A stretch of 64,000 bases of DNA, from positions 1 through 64,000 of the forward strand of contig NZ_JAVAMA010000001.1 of NCBI RefSeq assembly GCF_030730875.1, in the 5' to 3' direction. Positions 26,574 to 36,122 of the stretch are shown one piece after another (within the stretch, counting starts at the first letter, position 1; the number at the start of each line of letters is the position of its first letter). Origin of the DNA: Sphingomonas sp. DG1-23 (lineage in GTDB: Bacteria > Pseudomonadota > Alphaproteobacteria > Sphingomonadales > Sphingomonadaceae). Under the pieces are notes generated by a model that had not been told where the DNA came from, searched no databases, and saw only the letters and a program-made list of their open reading frames with translations. Both the position numbers and the translations under genes were made by a program.

Positions 26574-27715
26574 TTGCCCGAGGCGGGTACCACGCCCTTC
26601 GGCGCCGCGGCGAGGCGCTTGATCAGATCGACTTCGGCCTGGCGATAGGGCTTGCCGTCGAAGTGCAGGATGTCGTGGAACCAGATCGTCGGCTCCTCAT
26701 AGGTGTACGGCTTCTTCCAGCTGTCCCATGGGAAGCGGGTCTGCATCTTGCCGTCGACAAAGCCCCAATTGTACATCGCGATATTGAGCTTCTTGCCGAT
26801 CGGCAGCGTGTTGTCGAAGGTCGAGCCGTTGCCGCGCGCCATATATTCGGTGCACCATACCGGGCGGCCATAGCTCAGCATCTGCTGCGCGCGCTTCTCG
26901 AACTTCTCCGCCCAGCTGTAATCGTGGAAGCTGAGCACATCGGACTCGCGGATCTGGATCTTCTCGACCGCATCGACCCGGTTCAGATCGTCCCAATGCT
27001 CGCCGATCCACACGCCCGAGGTGAGCGGCTGGACCGGGTTCGCAGCGCGTGCGGCAGCGAAGAAGCGCGGCAGCAGCAATGCGACATATTTGTTCTTGTC
27101 CGGGGTCGGCTTGTAATTGCCGCCGCCGCTATTGTTCGGCTCGTTCCACACGTCCCAGCCGACGATGCGATCGTCCTTGGCGAAGGTGGTGACCACATCC
27201 TTCACATAGGCTTCGAGCTTGCCATATTGCGACGCGTCCTTGAGGCGGTCCGCGCCCGGCGACTGGAGCGAGCCCGAATTGTGCACGCCGGGGATCGGCG
27301 GATGCTGCGGGCCGGCAACCGGGTTGGGATCCCAGCAGCTGTCGAAGAAGATCCACAGCGTCTTGATATTGTGCTTTGCCGCGATCGTCATGAACTCGTC
27401 CATGCGGCGCTTGAGCCCGGCGGCGTCGGTTTCCCAGAGCAAGTGATGCAGGTTCACCCGCATCACGTTCATCCCCATCGCCTGGGCCCAGCCGAGCTCG
27501 AGATCGATGCGCTGCGGATCCCAGGTCTCGGCCTGGAACATCTCGAGCTGGTTGATCGCCGTGGCGGGCGTGTAATTGGCGCCGACCTGCCAGGGCTGGG
27601 TGGCATGCCACGCATTGGCCTGCGCCTTGGTCCATTGGTCGCGCGCCTCGGCCGAGGAGATGCTTGCGACGAAGGCGAGCGCGGTCGCCGAGAGAAGGAA
27701 GCTTTGACGGATCAT
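26570..27715 (-). CDS. Cellulase-like TIM-barrel glycosidase (GH5-like), exported
   Basis: A 381-residue protein with a signal peptide (residues 1-24, ending SSAEA) and a (beta/alpha)8 barrel. Acid/base Glu is in GWDVWNEPNN (about residue 192); the nucleophile Glu is in PVWCTEYMARGNG (about residue 290). Its relatives are usually annotated as cellulase-family or 1,4-beta-xylanase proteins without tested activity. Its operon (dehydratase, aldose epimerase, GH43) suggests a galactan or arabinogalactan target rather than cellulose. It is translationally coupled to GH43. Confidence 0.82.
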   Translation of the reverse strand: MIRQSFLLSATALAFVASISSAEARDQWTKAQANAWHATQPWQVGANYTPATAINQLEMFQAETWDPQRIDLELGWAQAMGMNVMRVNLHHLLWETDAAGLKRRMDEFMTIAAKHNIKTLWIFFDSCWDPNPVAGPQHPPIPGVHNSGSLQSPGADRLKDASQYGKLEAYVKDVVTTFAKDDRIVGWDVWNEPNNSGGGNYKPTPDKNKYVALLLPRFFAAARAANPVQPLTSGVWIGEHWDDLNRVDAVEKIQIRESDVLSFHDYSWAEKFEKRAQQMLSYGRPVWCTEYMARGNGSTFDNTLPIGKKLNIAMYNWGFVDGKMQTRFPWDSWKKPYTYEEPTIWFHDILHFDGKPYRQAEVDLIKRLAAAPKGVVPASGK

Positions 27716-27731
27716 CTGGTCTCTCCCGGGA

Positions 27732-28883
27732 TCAGCGGCGAGCCGCGGTCGCGCCGCTGCTCAATTTGTAGGTCATGATGTTGCGATAGGTCTGGCCGGG
27801 CTCGAGCCGCGATTCGGGGAAGCCCTTCTGGTTGACCGAATCGGGGAAGATCTGCGGCTCCATCACGATCGCGTCGCCGCCGCGATAGATCTTCTTCGCC
27901 TTGCCCGAGAAGGTGCCGTTGAGGAAATTGCCCGAATAGAATTGCAGCCCGGGCTGGTTCGACCAGAGCTCGAAGCTGCGGCCCGAAACCGGATCGGAGA
28001 CGCGCGACATCAGATGCTGGGTACTGGTGACCTTGCGGCCGATCACCCAATTATGGTCGTAGCCGCGGCCATAGACCATCTGCTTGTCGCTCGCGTCGCG
28101 GACGCGATCGCCGATCGCGCGGGGCTTGCGGAAATCGAACACGGTGCCGGCGACCGGGCGGAAGATGCCGGTCGGGATCAGGGTCTCGTTGACCGGGGTG
28201 ATCGAATCCGCCGGAATGGTGACGATATGGCCCATCGCGCCGTTCGAGGAGCCTTCGCCCGAGAGGTTCCAGTACGCGTGGTTCGAGATGTTGACGATCG
28301 TCGCCTTGTCGGTGGTGGCGGTATATTCGATCGTGAGGTTGTTCGCCTCGTCGAGCGCATAAGTGGCGTCGACGGTGAGCGTGCCGGGATAGCCCTGATC
28401 GCCGTCGGGACTGACATAGCGCAGGGTGACCGAGGCGGCGGGGCCGTTCTTCACCGACACGACTTCCCACAGCACCTTGTCGAAGCCCATCGAGCCGCCG
28501 TGCAGCGCATTGGTGCCGTCGTTGAGCGGAGTCTGATAGTCGCGGCCGTCGAGCCGGAAGCGCCCGCCGTCGATGCGGTTGGCGAAGCGGCCGACCGTGG
28601 CGCCGATGAAATTGGGGTATTTCAGATAGTCGCCGATATTGTCGTGGCCGAGCGCGATATCGGCTTTCTTGCCGGCGCGATCGGGCATCACCAGCGACTG
28701 GATCGACGCGCCATAAGCGATGATGTTCGCCGACACGCCGCGGGCGTTGGTGAGCAGCACCGAGTCGACGGTGCGGCCGTCGGGCAGCTTGCCGAAGGTG
28801 CCGCGCTTCGCGGTGGCGGCATCGGCGGCGGGGGCGGCGATTGCCATGGCGGCCAATACTCCCAGGGCTGTCATCGTCTTCAT
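27732..28883 (-). CDS. galM: Aldose 1-epimerase (mutarotase), exported
   Basis: Interconverts alpha and beta anomers of galactose and related aldoses. The 383-residue protein has a signal peptide (MKTMTALGVLAAMAIAAPAADA), so it acts in the periplasm. Family motifs are NFIGATVGRFANRIDGGRF, the His in NISNHAYWNLSGEGSS, and the catalytic Glu region LELW-like SFELWSNQPGLQFYSGNF. Strong GGGAGGAGAGA ribosome site. It lies 50 bp downstream of the sugar-acid dehydratase and is presumably part of the galactose operon. Confidence 0.92.
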   Translation of the reverse strand: MKTMTALGVLAAMAIAAPAADAATAKRGTFGKLPDGRTVDSVLLTNARGVSANIIAYGASIQSLVMPDRAGKKADIALGHDNIGDYLKYPNFIGATVGRFANRIDGGRFRLDGRDYQTPLNDGTNALHGGSMGFDKVLWEVVSVKNGPAASVTLRYVSPDGDQGYPGTLTVDATYALDEANNLTIEYTATTDKATIVNISNHAYWNLSGEGSSNGAMGHIVTIPADSITPVNETLIPTGIFRPVAGTVFDFRKPRAIGDRVRDASDKQMVYGRGYDHNWVIGRKVTSTQHLMSRVSDPVSGRSFELWSNQPGLQFYSGNFLNGTFSGKAKKIYRGGDAIVMEPQIFPDSVNQKGFPESRLEPGQTYRNIMTYKLSSGATAARR

Positions 28884-28933
28884 TGTCTCTCTCCTCCCAA
28901 GCTTGTTCTGATCAATGTCAGATTAGTGCCAGA

Positions 28934-30739
28934 TTAGTGGCTGTCGCGCGGAATGCCCCGTGTCTGGGCGATACGCTGATATTTGACGGCGCTCTCGAGC
29001 ACCGCGCCGGTATCGAACTGGCCGACGAGATCGCGGTGGATCTCCTGCCACGGCGTCTGCGCCTCGGGCACGTAATCGATCGCGAGCGCTTCGCGGCGGC
29101 GCGCGATCTCTTGCGGATCGACGAGCATGTCGGCGGTGCGGTTCTTGAGGTCGATGCGAATGCGGTCGCCGGTCTGGACCAAAGCGAGCCCACCGCCGAC
29201 CGCCGCCTCGGGCGCGGCGTTGAGGATCGAGGGCGAGCCGCTGGTGCCCGACTGGCGGCCGTCGCCGAGGCACGGCAGCGCATGCACGCCAGCCTGAATC
29301 AGGGCGGTGGGCGGGCGCATGTTCACCACTTCGGCGCCGCCGGGATAGCCGACCGGGCCGGCCCCGCGCATGATCAGGATCGAATTGGTGTCGATGCCGA
29401 CCGAGGGATCGTCGATGCGGTGATGATAATCCTCCGGTCCGTCGAACACCACGGCGACGCCTTCGAACGCCTCGGGATCCTCGGGATTGCTGAGATAGCG
29501 GCTGCGGAACTCGTCGGAGATCACGCTGAGTTTCATCACCGCATTGTCGAACAGATTGCCCGAAAGAACGGTGAGCCCCGCGGCAGGCTTCATCGGCGCG
29601 TCGAGCGGGAAGATCACGTCGGCATCCTCGCTCTCGGCAGTCGCGACATTGTCGGCGACGGTCTTGCCGTTGACGGTGAGCGCGCTGCCGTCGATCAGCC
29701 CGGCGCGGAGCAATTGCCCCATCACCGCGGGGACGCCGCCGGCGCGATAGAAATCCTCGCCGAGATATTTGCCCGCGGGCTGGAGATTGACCACCAGCGG
29801 GATGTCCGAACCATGCTCTTCCCAGTCGGCGAGGCTCAGTTCGACGCCGATATGGCGGGCGATCGCGTTCAGGTGGATCGGCGCGTTGGTCGATCCGCCG
29901 ATCGCCGAATTGACCCGGATCGCGTTCATGAACGCGGTGCGGGTGAGCACGTCCGAAGGCTTGCGGTCGGCATGGACCATCTCGACGATCTGGAGGCCGG
30001 TGCGATAGGCATTCTCCTGCCGGTCGCGATACGGCGCGGGGATCGCGGCCGAACCGGGCAGCGACATGCCGAGCGCCTCGCACAAGGAGTTCATCGTCGT
30101 CGCGGTGCCCATCGTGTTGCACCAGCCCGTCGACGGCGCCGACGAGGCGACGAGCTTGATGAAGCCCTGATAGTCGATCTCTCCGGCGGCGAGCATCTCG
30201 CGGGCCTTCCACACGATCGTGCCCGATCCGGTGCGCTCGCCCTTGAACCAGCCGTTGAGCATCGGGCCGACCGAGAGCGCGATCGACGGGATGTTCACCG
30301 TCGCCGCGGCCATCAGGCAGGCGGGAGTGGTCTTGTCGCAGCCGATCGTGAAGACGACACCGTCCATCGGATAGCCGTAAACCGCCTCGACCAGGCTGAG
30401 ATATTGCAGGTTGCGATCGAGCCCCGCGGTCGGGCGCTTGCCGGTTTCCTGGATCGGATGCGTGCCGAACTCGAGCGCGATGCCGCCGGCGTCGCGAATG
30501 CCTTCCTTGACGCGCTTGGCGAGCTCGAGATGGTGGCGGTTGCACGGCGCCAGATCGCTGCCGGTCTGGGCGATGCCGATGATCGGCTTGCCCGATTGAA
30601 TCTCTTCGAGGCTGATTCCGAAGTTGAGATAGCGCTCGACATAGAGCGCGGTCATGTCGGGATTGGCGGGATTATCAAACCAGGCGCGCGACCTCAGGGG
30701 CGGACGTCCGCCGTTCGAACCATTTTCCGCGTCGCTCAT
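28934..30739 (-). CDS. IlvD/Edd family sugar-acid dehydratase (L-arabinonate/D-galactonate type)
   Basis: Removes water from an aldonate to a 2-keto-3-deoxy acid. The 601-residue protein has the three iron-sulfur Cys in APCNRHH (about 65), GCDKTTPAC (about 136) and [11 protein letters not shown] (about 205). The catalytic Ser region is [36 protein letters not shown] and the length near 600 match pentonate/galactonate dehydratases rather than IlvD proper. Given dgoK-dgoA and galactose dehydrogenase, galactonate or L-arabinonate is the probable substrate; it may serve both. GGAGAGGTGA ribosome site. Divergent from the galactose dehydrogenase gene. Confidence 0.88.
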   Translation of the reverse strand: MSDAENGSNGGRPPLRSRAWFDNPANPDMTALYVERYLNFGISLEEIQSGKPIIGIAQTGSDLAPCNRHHLELAKRVKEGIRDAGGIALEFGTHPIQETGKRPTAGLDRNLQYLSLVEAVYGYPMDGVVFTIGCDKTTPACLMAAATVNIPSIALSVGPMLNGWFKGERTGSGTIVWKAREMLAAGEIDYQGFIKLVASSAPSTGWCNTMGTATTMNSLCEALGMSLPGSAAIPAPYRDRQENAYRTGLQIVEMVHADRKPSDVLTRTAFMNAIRVNSAIGGSTNAPIHLNAIARHIGVELSLADWEEHGSDIPLVVNLQPAGKYLGEDFYRAGGVPAVMGQLLRAGLIDGSALTVNGKTVADNVATAESEDADVIFPLDAPMKPAAGLTVLSGNLFDNAVMKLSVISDEFRSRYLSNPEDPEAFEGVAVVFDGPEDYHHRIDDPSVGIDTNSILIMRGAGPVGYPGGAEVVNMRPPTALIQAGVHALPCLGDGRQSGTSGSPSILNAAPEAAVGGGLALVQTGDRIRIDLKNRTADMLVDPQEIARRREALAIDYVPEAQTPWQEIHRDLVGQFDTGAVLESAVKYQRIAQTRGIPRDSH

Positions 30740-30867
30740 TCACCTCTCCGGTGGGGTAATTGCCTTGTCCGCCGGCGCCATTTTTGTTCGCGCCGACGGT
30801 GTCGTGCGGGCTTGATACCGGCAGTGCGGGGCAATAGGAAGCATATATATCTTATAAAAGGAAAGTA

Positions 30868-31812
30868 GTGAGGATGACGGAGAGCGGGACGCAGCCCATT
30901 CGGCTGGGACTGGTGGGAATCGGCAAGATCGCGCGGGACCAGCACCTCCCTGCCCTCGCCGCCGATGGCCGGTTCGCGCTGACCGCGACCGCCAGCCGCC
31001 ACGCGACCCTGGACGGCATTCCCGGCTATCACGACATCGGCACGATGATCGCGGGCGGGCATGATCTGGATGCAGTCTCGCTCTGCACTCCCCCGGACGG
31101 GCGCTATGAGCAGGCCGTCACGGCGATCGACGCGGGGCTGCACGTGATGCTCGAAAAGCCGCCGGCGACGACGCTGACCGAGATCGCCGCGCTCGCCGAA
31201 CGCGCGCGGGCCAAGGGCGTCGTGCTCTACACCACGTGGCACTCGCGCGAAGCCGCGGGGGTCGAGCCCGCCAAGGCGTGGCTGCAGGGCAAGCAGATCC
31301 ACGCGGTGCGGATCACGTGGCGCGAGGATATCCGCCGCTGGCATCCGGGGCAGGAATGGATCCTCGCGGCGGGCGGCTTCGGGGTGTTCGATCCGGGCAT
31401 CAACGCCTTGTCGATCGCGACCAAGATTCTGCCCGAGCCGATGCTGCTCAAATCGGCGTGGATGGAAGTGCCCGAAGGCCGCGCCTCGCCGCTCGCCGCC
31501 GAACTCGAGATGCGCAGCGGCAATGCCCGCGTCGACGTGGTGTTCGACTTCCTCCAGACCGGCCCGCAGACGTGGGACATCGAAATCGACACCGATGCCG
31601 GCACGCTCCGGCTGTGCATGGGCGGCAGCATCCTCCAGCTCCCCGGCGAAGACGAGCAGAAAGCGCCCGACCGCGAATATCCGCGGCTCTATGCGCGCTT
31701 CGCCGAACTGGTGGCGGCGGGCGAGAGCGACGTCGACGTGCGGCCGCTGCAGATCGTCGCCGATGCCTTCATGATGGCCGAGCGACGCGTGACGGCGCCG
31801 TTCGACTTTTAA
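30868..31812 (+). CDS. gal: D-galactose 1-dehydrogenase (Gfo/Idh/MocA family)
   Basis: Oxidises D-galactose (and often L-arabinose) to the lactone with NAD(P). It is 314 residues with a Rossmann motif RLGLVGIGKIARDQHLPAL and EKPP at the family position. A stretch WREDIRRWHPGQEWILAAGG followed by GVFDPGINALSI closely resembles the characterised Pseudomonas galactose dehydrogenase. Starts at GTG 30868 after AAAGGAAAG, or ATG 30874. An A/T-rich TATATATCTTATAAAAG lies immediately upstream, in the gap shared with the divergent dehydratase. First step of the galactose oxidative route. Confidence 0.87.
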   Translation: MRMTESGTQPIRLGLVGIGKIARDQHLPALAADGRFALTATASRHATLDGIPGYHDIGTMIAGGHDLDAVSLCTPPDGRYEQAVTAIDAGLHVMLEKPPATTLTEIAALAERARAKGVVLYTTWHSREAAGVEPAKAWLQGKQIHAVRITWREDIRRWHPGQEWILAAGGFGVFDPGINALSIATKILPEPMLLKSAWMEVPEGRASPLAAELEMRSGNARVDVVFDFLQTGPQTWDIEIDTDAGTLRLCMGGSILQLPGEDEQKAPDREYPRLYARFAELVAAGESDVDVRPLQIVADAFMMAERRVTAPFDF

Positions 31813-31896
31813 GCCTCGAGCGGGCGATCTCACAAAAAGGGACCGCCCGCACCCGGACATCATCATTCGGAACAGCGGCACCGACGTTTCCCACAG

Positions 31897-31914
31897 TGTG
31901 TCCGGACTGTGTCC
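31897..31914 (+). promoter_or_regulatory. TGTGTC-n2-GACTGTG motif before TonB receptor 1
   Basis: TGTGTCCGGACTGTGTCC ends 147 bp before the ATG of the receptor at 32062. A nearly identical 18-mer (15 of 18 bases) lies at the same distance before the second receptor (46511). A possible -10 (TATGAT, 31959-31964) follows. Likely a common activator or repressor site. Confidence 0.6.
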
Positions 31915-32061
31915 TTCCTGCCACGCCTCTCCACGATTTGCGCCTACCGTCTTATTGATATGATTAATCACTTGCCGGTGGTTGGAAGCAACGGCATAGC
32001 GACGACTTGAATGAGAGAGGCTCGTCAAGAGCCCTGCTCAGTTGCCAAGGGGAGGTTCGCG

Positions 32062-34863
32062 ATGCGCCTGAAATCCGTAATTCTAGCTTCGACTTCGTTT
32101 CTCATTTTGGCGGGAACCGCTCCCGCCTTTGCCCAGACCGACGACGCGCCCGCCGCGCAGGACGCAGCCGCAGTCGCGGCCGATGCCGCCACGCAGGAAG
32201 AGGATGCGATCGTCGTCACCGGCTTGCGCCGCAGCCTCGAGACCTCACAGCGGATCAAGCGCGAATCCGAAGGTATCGTCGACGCGATCGTCGCCGAGGA
32301 TATCGGCAAGCTGCCCGACACCTTCGCCTCTTCCGCGCTGCAGCGCGTGGCCGGCGTGAACGTCACCCGCGGCGGTGGCGAATCGGCGGGGGTCACCGTC
32401 CGCGGCCTGCCCAATCTGACCACCACCTATAACGGCCGCGAGATTTTCACTGCCGAAGGTCGCTTCGTCGCGATCCAGGATTTCCCCGCCGGCACCGTCG
32501 CCGCCCTCGAAGTCTACAAGTCCGGCCTCGCCAACCAGGTCGAAGGCGGCATCGCCGGCGCAGTCAACGTCCGCGGCCGCAAGCCTTTCGACTTTGACGG
32601 CTTCGAGCTGTCGGGCTCGCTCAACTATGTTCATTCGGAGCAGGCGCAAAAGGAAGCACCGAACGGCAACCTGCTGATCAGCAACCGCTGGGACACCGGC
32701 ATCGGCGAGATGGGCCTGTTGTTCAACGCGTCCTATGTCGGCATCGAGTTCCTCGATTCGACCCGCGAGCAGTCGCTGGTGATCGCGCGGACCAACCAGG
32801 TCAATCCGCAGAACGGCGAGATCACGAACTACGCGCCGGGCCAACCGGCCGGGCTGCGCTTTCCCGACGCACAGGGCATCTACCAGGGCTATGGCAAGCG
32901 CTGGCGCCCCTCGGCCAACGCCGCGTTCCAGTGGAAGCCGACGCCCGAGCTCGAAATCTATCTCGACGGCCTCTACCAGGGTTTCCGCTCGCAGGATTAC
33001 AACCGCTGGATGTTCATCCCGATCTTCGGCCCGACCACCCTTCCGGGGGTTCGGACCGGAATGACGCTGTCGAACATCACGACCTTTGCCGGCACCAACC
33101 AGATTTCGAGCATGACCGTCACCGGTGCGGCCAATCCCGATGGCTGGACCGGCTCGTTCAACGGCAAGACCGACACCTATCAGGGCGGCGGCGGCATCAT
33201 CTGGACGCGCGACCGGCTGCGGATCTCCGCCGATATCGCCTATACCGACAGCCAGTACACCGCGAACAACGTCAACGTCGACTATTCGATGACCGGCGCG
33301 CCGGTGCGCAACGTCCAGTTCGAGGCCGGGCAGGACGGCGGGCCGACGCAGACCTTCGTCAATTACGACATCACCAACCCCGCCAATTTCACCACGCGCG
33401 GTCTTTGGCAGGAACTGTCGGTGGTGAACGGCAAAGACCTGCAGGCGCGTGCGGATCTTTCCTACGATCTCGATCTGGGCTTCCTGAAGCGGCTGGACGT
33501 CGGCTTCCGCTTCTCCGACCGCAAGGCCGGCCGCAATCTCGGCAACTTCTACGCCAACGGCCAGGGGATCGGCGTTCCGCTGACCTCGCTGCCGGGCGCC
33601 GAGGTGAAGACCAGCCTGCCCGGTTTCACCTACAATCGGGTCCAGCCCAACGTCTTCTATGCGACGCTCACCCGCGACAGCATTCGCGACAATCTGCCCG
33701 CGTTGCGCAGCTTCTTCGGGGCGCCGGCAGGCCTGCCTGCGTTCAATCCGTCCGAGAATTTCCGCGCGAATGAAAAGTCCTATGCCGCTTATGCGCAGCT
33801 GAAATACGGCTTCGACCTGGGCGGCACCGTGATCGACGGCGTGGTCGGCGTGCGCGGCGTCAAGACCAAGCTCAACATCGACGGCTTCTCGCGGGTCGAG
33901 CTTCCGAACGTCCCCGTCACCAACCCGCCGGTTTCCGCCGAAAGCGAATATACCGACTGGCTGCCCAATGCGAGCGCGCGCATCGGCTTCACCGACAAGC
34001 TCCAGATGCGCCTTGCTTTCACCCAGACGCGCACCCGGCCGAACTTCTTCGATCTTCGACCCAACACGACGCTGTTCCAGCCGCCCACCTTCACCGATCC
34101 GAACGATCCCTGCTTCGACGAAACCAACACGACCGAGCCCTGCATCGAGCGTCGCCGCCGCGGCGGTTCGGCCGGCAATCCCAATCTGAAGCCGCTCACT
34201 TCGGACAATTACGACGCGAGCCTCGAATATTATTTCTCGCGGACCGGCTCGCTCACCGCAGGGATCTTCCGCCACGACGCCGCGGGCTTCCTTGCGACGG
34301 TGGCGGACCGCAGCCAGCCGGGCCTGCGCATCGACCGTCCGGTGAACCTTGGCCAGACCCGGCTGCAGGGCGCGGAAATCACCTTCACCAGCTTCCTCGA
34401 CATCGAGGGGCTGCCCGAATGGATGAAGGGCTTCGGCCTGCAGGCCAACGGCACCTATATCGATGCCAAGGGCGACCTGCAGCCGAACTTCGCGGCGACG
34501 CTCAACAACGAGCAGCAGGAATTCCCCGGCGTCTCCAAATGGGCGTACAATCTCGTCGCATTGTACGAGAAGCCGCAATTCTCGGCGCGTCTCGCCTATA
34601 ATTACCGGTCTAAGTTCGTCACCGGCTATACGCTCGAGGCTTTCGATCCGATCGCGCACGCGATCAAGGAGAAGGGCCGCGGCCAGCTCGATTTCTCGAC
34701 TTCAATCACGCCGATTCCGAACATCACCGTGGCGTTCGACATCGTGAACATGCTCGGCAATCCGTTGCAGCGCGAACGCGCGTACGACACCGGCGACGTC
34801 TACACGCGGCAGGTGCTGTACCTCGAGCGCAGCTACTCGCTCGGCGTGCGCTTCCGCTTCTGA
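32062..34863 (+). CDS. TonB-dependent receptor 1 (Caulobacter-type glycan receptor)
   Basis: Outer-membrane active transporter, 933 residues. Signal peptide to AFAQ, a TonB box in DAIVVTGLRRSL, a plug domain with ALQRVAGVNVTRGGGESAGV and GGIAGAVNVRGRKPFDF, then a long beta-barrel ending in the aromatic motif SLGVRFRF. Its GH105 and BNR-4 neighbours downstream suggest uptake of acidic oligosaccharides, probably from rhamnogalacturonan or arabinogalactan. ATG 32062 follows AAGGGGAGG; a longer frame from 32011 is discounted. A terminator-like hairpin follows the gene. Confidence 0.93.
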   Translation: MRLKSVILASTSFLILAGTAPAFAQTDDAPAAQDAAAVAADAATQEEDAIVVTGLRRSLETSQRIKRESEGIVDAIVAEDIGKLPDTFASSALQRVAGVNVTRGGGESAGVTVRGLPNLTTTYNGREIFTAEGRFVAIQDFPAGTVAALEVYKSGLANQVEGGIAGAVNVRGRKPFDFDGFELSGSLNYVHSEQAQKEAPNGNLLISNRWDTGIGEMGLLFNASYVGIEFLDSTREQSLVIARTNQVNPQNGEITNYAPGQPAGLRFPDAQGIYQGYGKRWRPSANAAFQWKPTPELEIYLDGLYQGFRSQDYNRWMFIPIFGPTTLPGVRTGMTLSNITTFAGTNQISSMTVTGAANPDGWTGSFNGKTDTYQGGGGIIWTRDRLRISADIAYTDSQYTANNVNVDYSMTGAPVRNVQFEAGQDGGPTQTFVNYDITNPANFTTRGLWQELSVVNGKDLQARADLSYDLDLGFLKRLDVGFRFSDRKAGRNLGNFYANGQGIGVPLTSLPGAEVKTSLPGFTYNRVQPNVFYATLTRDSIRDNLPALRSFFGAPAGLPAFNPSENFRANEKSYAAYAQLKYGFDLGGTVIDGVVGVRGVKTKLNIDGFSRVELPNVPVTNPPVSAESEYTDWLPNASARIGFTDKLQMRLAFTQTRTRPNFFDLRPNTTLFQPPTFTDPNDPCFDETNTTEPCIERRRRGGSAGNPNLKPLTSDNYDASLEYYFSRTGSLTAGIFRHDAAGFLATVADRSQPGLRIDRPVNLGQTRLQGAEITFTSFLDIEGLPEWMKGFGLQANGTYIDAKGDLQPNFAATLNNEQQEFPGVSKWAYNLVALYEKPQFSARLAYNYRSKFVTGYTLEAFDPIAHAIKEKGRGQLDFSTSITPIPNITVAFDIVNMLGNPLQRERAYDTGDVYTRQVLYLERSYSLGVRFRF

Positions 34864-34891
34864 TCGGAACGCCGCGGGCCCGAGCAAGGCC

Positions 34892-34919
34892 GGGGGACGC
34901 GAGTCCTCCAGCTTTCTTC
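34892..34919 (+). terminator. Weak terminator after TonB receptor 1
   Basis: GGGGGAC pairs with GTCCTCC (one G-U) across GCGA, followed by a T-rich tail (CTTTCTTCTTTT). It may only attenuate transcription into the GH105 gene. Confidence 0.5.
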
Positions 34920-34970
34920 TTTTCCGGCGCGGCTTTGCTATGACCCTTCAATAACGAAGAGGGGATCCGC

Positions 34971-36122
34971 ATGTCGCTGCGCACCGCATTGCTCCTGCTG
35001 GCTGCAACCGGCGCGGCGCCGGGCGCGGCGCTCGCCCAGGCGCCCGCAGCGAGCCCGCGCGCGGCGATCGACACTGCGACCAGGCTGGCACGCTGGCAGC
35101 TCGCGCGGATGACCGACACCAGCCACATCTCCCGCGCCGGCGGCGAGACAGGCAATCCGCGGGCGTGGGAGCAGGCGGCATTCTGGGTCGGCATGACCGC
35201 GCTCGCCGATCACGGCGCGCCCGCCGATATCGGCAAGGCGATCCTCGACATGGGCCGCTCCAATAAGTGGCAGCCGGGCCGTCTGCCCTTCTTCGCCGAC
35301 GATCATGCGATCACCCAGAGCTATCTCTGGACGGCGAAGCATGGTGCAGGCTCGGCTCCGGTGCAGTCGGTGCGCCGCGTCTTCGACAATGTCGTGAACA
35401 ACGCCCCGCGCGTGACGCTCGCCTTCGTCGTTCCGGAAAAGGGCGGCTATGGCGCGACCGAGTGCCTCGCGCGCTGGTGCTGGTGCGATGCGCTGTTCAT
35501 GGCGCCGCCGGCGATGCTCGAGCTGTCGAACCAGACCGGCGACCGACGCTACCGCGATTATGCGCTCCGCGAGATCTGGGCGACCACCAATTTCCTCTAC
35601 GATCCGGCCGAACGGCTCTTCTACCGCGACAGCCGTTTCTTCGACCGGCGCGACGCCGGGGGGCGGAAGATGTTCTGGAGTCGCGGCAATGGCTGGGTGG
35701 TCGCAGGGCTCGCGCTGATGATCCCGAAACTGCCCAAAAGCGATCCCGAGCGGAAGAAGCTCGAGGCCTTGTTCGTCGAGATGGCGGGCAAGGTGAAGGC
35801 CGTGCAGAAGCCCGACGGCTATTGGGCGCCCTCGCTGCTCGCGCCCGAGGATTCGCCGCCCGAATCGAGCGGCACCGGCTTCTTCACCTATGGCCTTGCC
35901 TGGGGGATCAAGGCCGGGCTGCTGCCGCGGGCCGAATATGCACCGGTGGTGCGAAAGGGCTGGTCGGCACTCAATCGCGCGATCCAGCCCGACGGCCGGC
36001 TCGGCTATGTCCAGCAAGTCAGCGATAGGCCCGAACAGGTGCTCGCCACCGACACCCAATATTATGGCGTCGGCGCGTTCCTGCTCGCGGCCAGCGCAGT
36101 CGCAGACCTGAAGCTCGACTGA
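34971..36122 (+). CDS. Glycoside hydrolase family 88/105 (unsaturated uronyl hydrolase), exported
   Basis: A 383-residue (alpha/alpha)6-barrel protein with a signal peptide (to ALAQA). Signatures include RARLPFFADDH-like GRLPFFADDHAIT, an active-site region RWCWCDALFMAPPAM, and MFWSRGNGWVVAGLALM with the family RGNGW motif. Near the end, GTGFFTYGLAWGIKAG is typical. It removes the unsaturated uronic acid left by lyases at the non-reducing end of oligosaccharides. Its stop overlaps the start of the BNR-4 gene (TGATG), so the pair acts together; this is one of two GH105-type enzymes in the window. Confidence 0.9.
   Translation: MSLRTALLLLAATGAAPGAALAQAPAASPRAAIDTATRLARWQLARMTDTSHISRAGGETGNPRAWEQAAFWVGMTALADHGAPADIGKAILDMGRSNKWQPGRLPFFADDHAITQSYLWTAKHGAGSAPVQSVRRVFDNVVNNAPRVTLAFVVPEKGGYGATECLARWCWCDALFMAPPAMLELSNQTGDRRYRDYALREIWATTNFLYDPAERLFYRDSRFFDRRDAGGRKMFWSRGNGWVVAGLALMIPKLPKSDPERKKLEALFVEMAGKVKAVQKPDGYWAPSLLAPEDSPPESSGTGFFTYGLAWGIKAGLLPRAEYAPVVRKGWSALNRAIQPDGRLGYVQQVSDRPEQVLATDTQYYGVGAFLLAASAVADLKLD

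Noticed and set aside
28910-28932. Tandem duplication of CAGATTAGTGC/CAGATTAGTGG after the dehydratase stop
   Set aside because: An 11-bp doubling in a short gap with no other copies; most likely slippage without function.
32245-34659. 804-codon minus-strand frame inside TonB receptor 1
   Set aside because: Antisense of a clear receptor gene; composition typical of GC-rich shadow frames, no recognisable motif.
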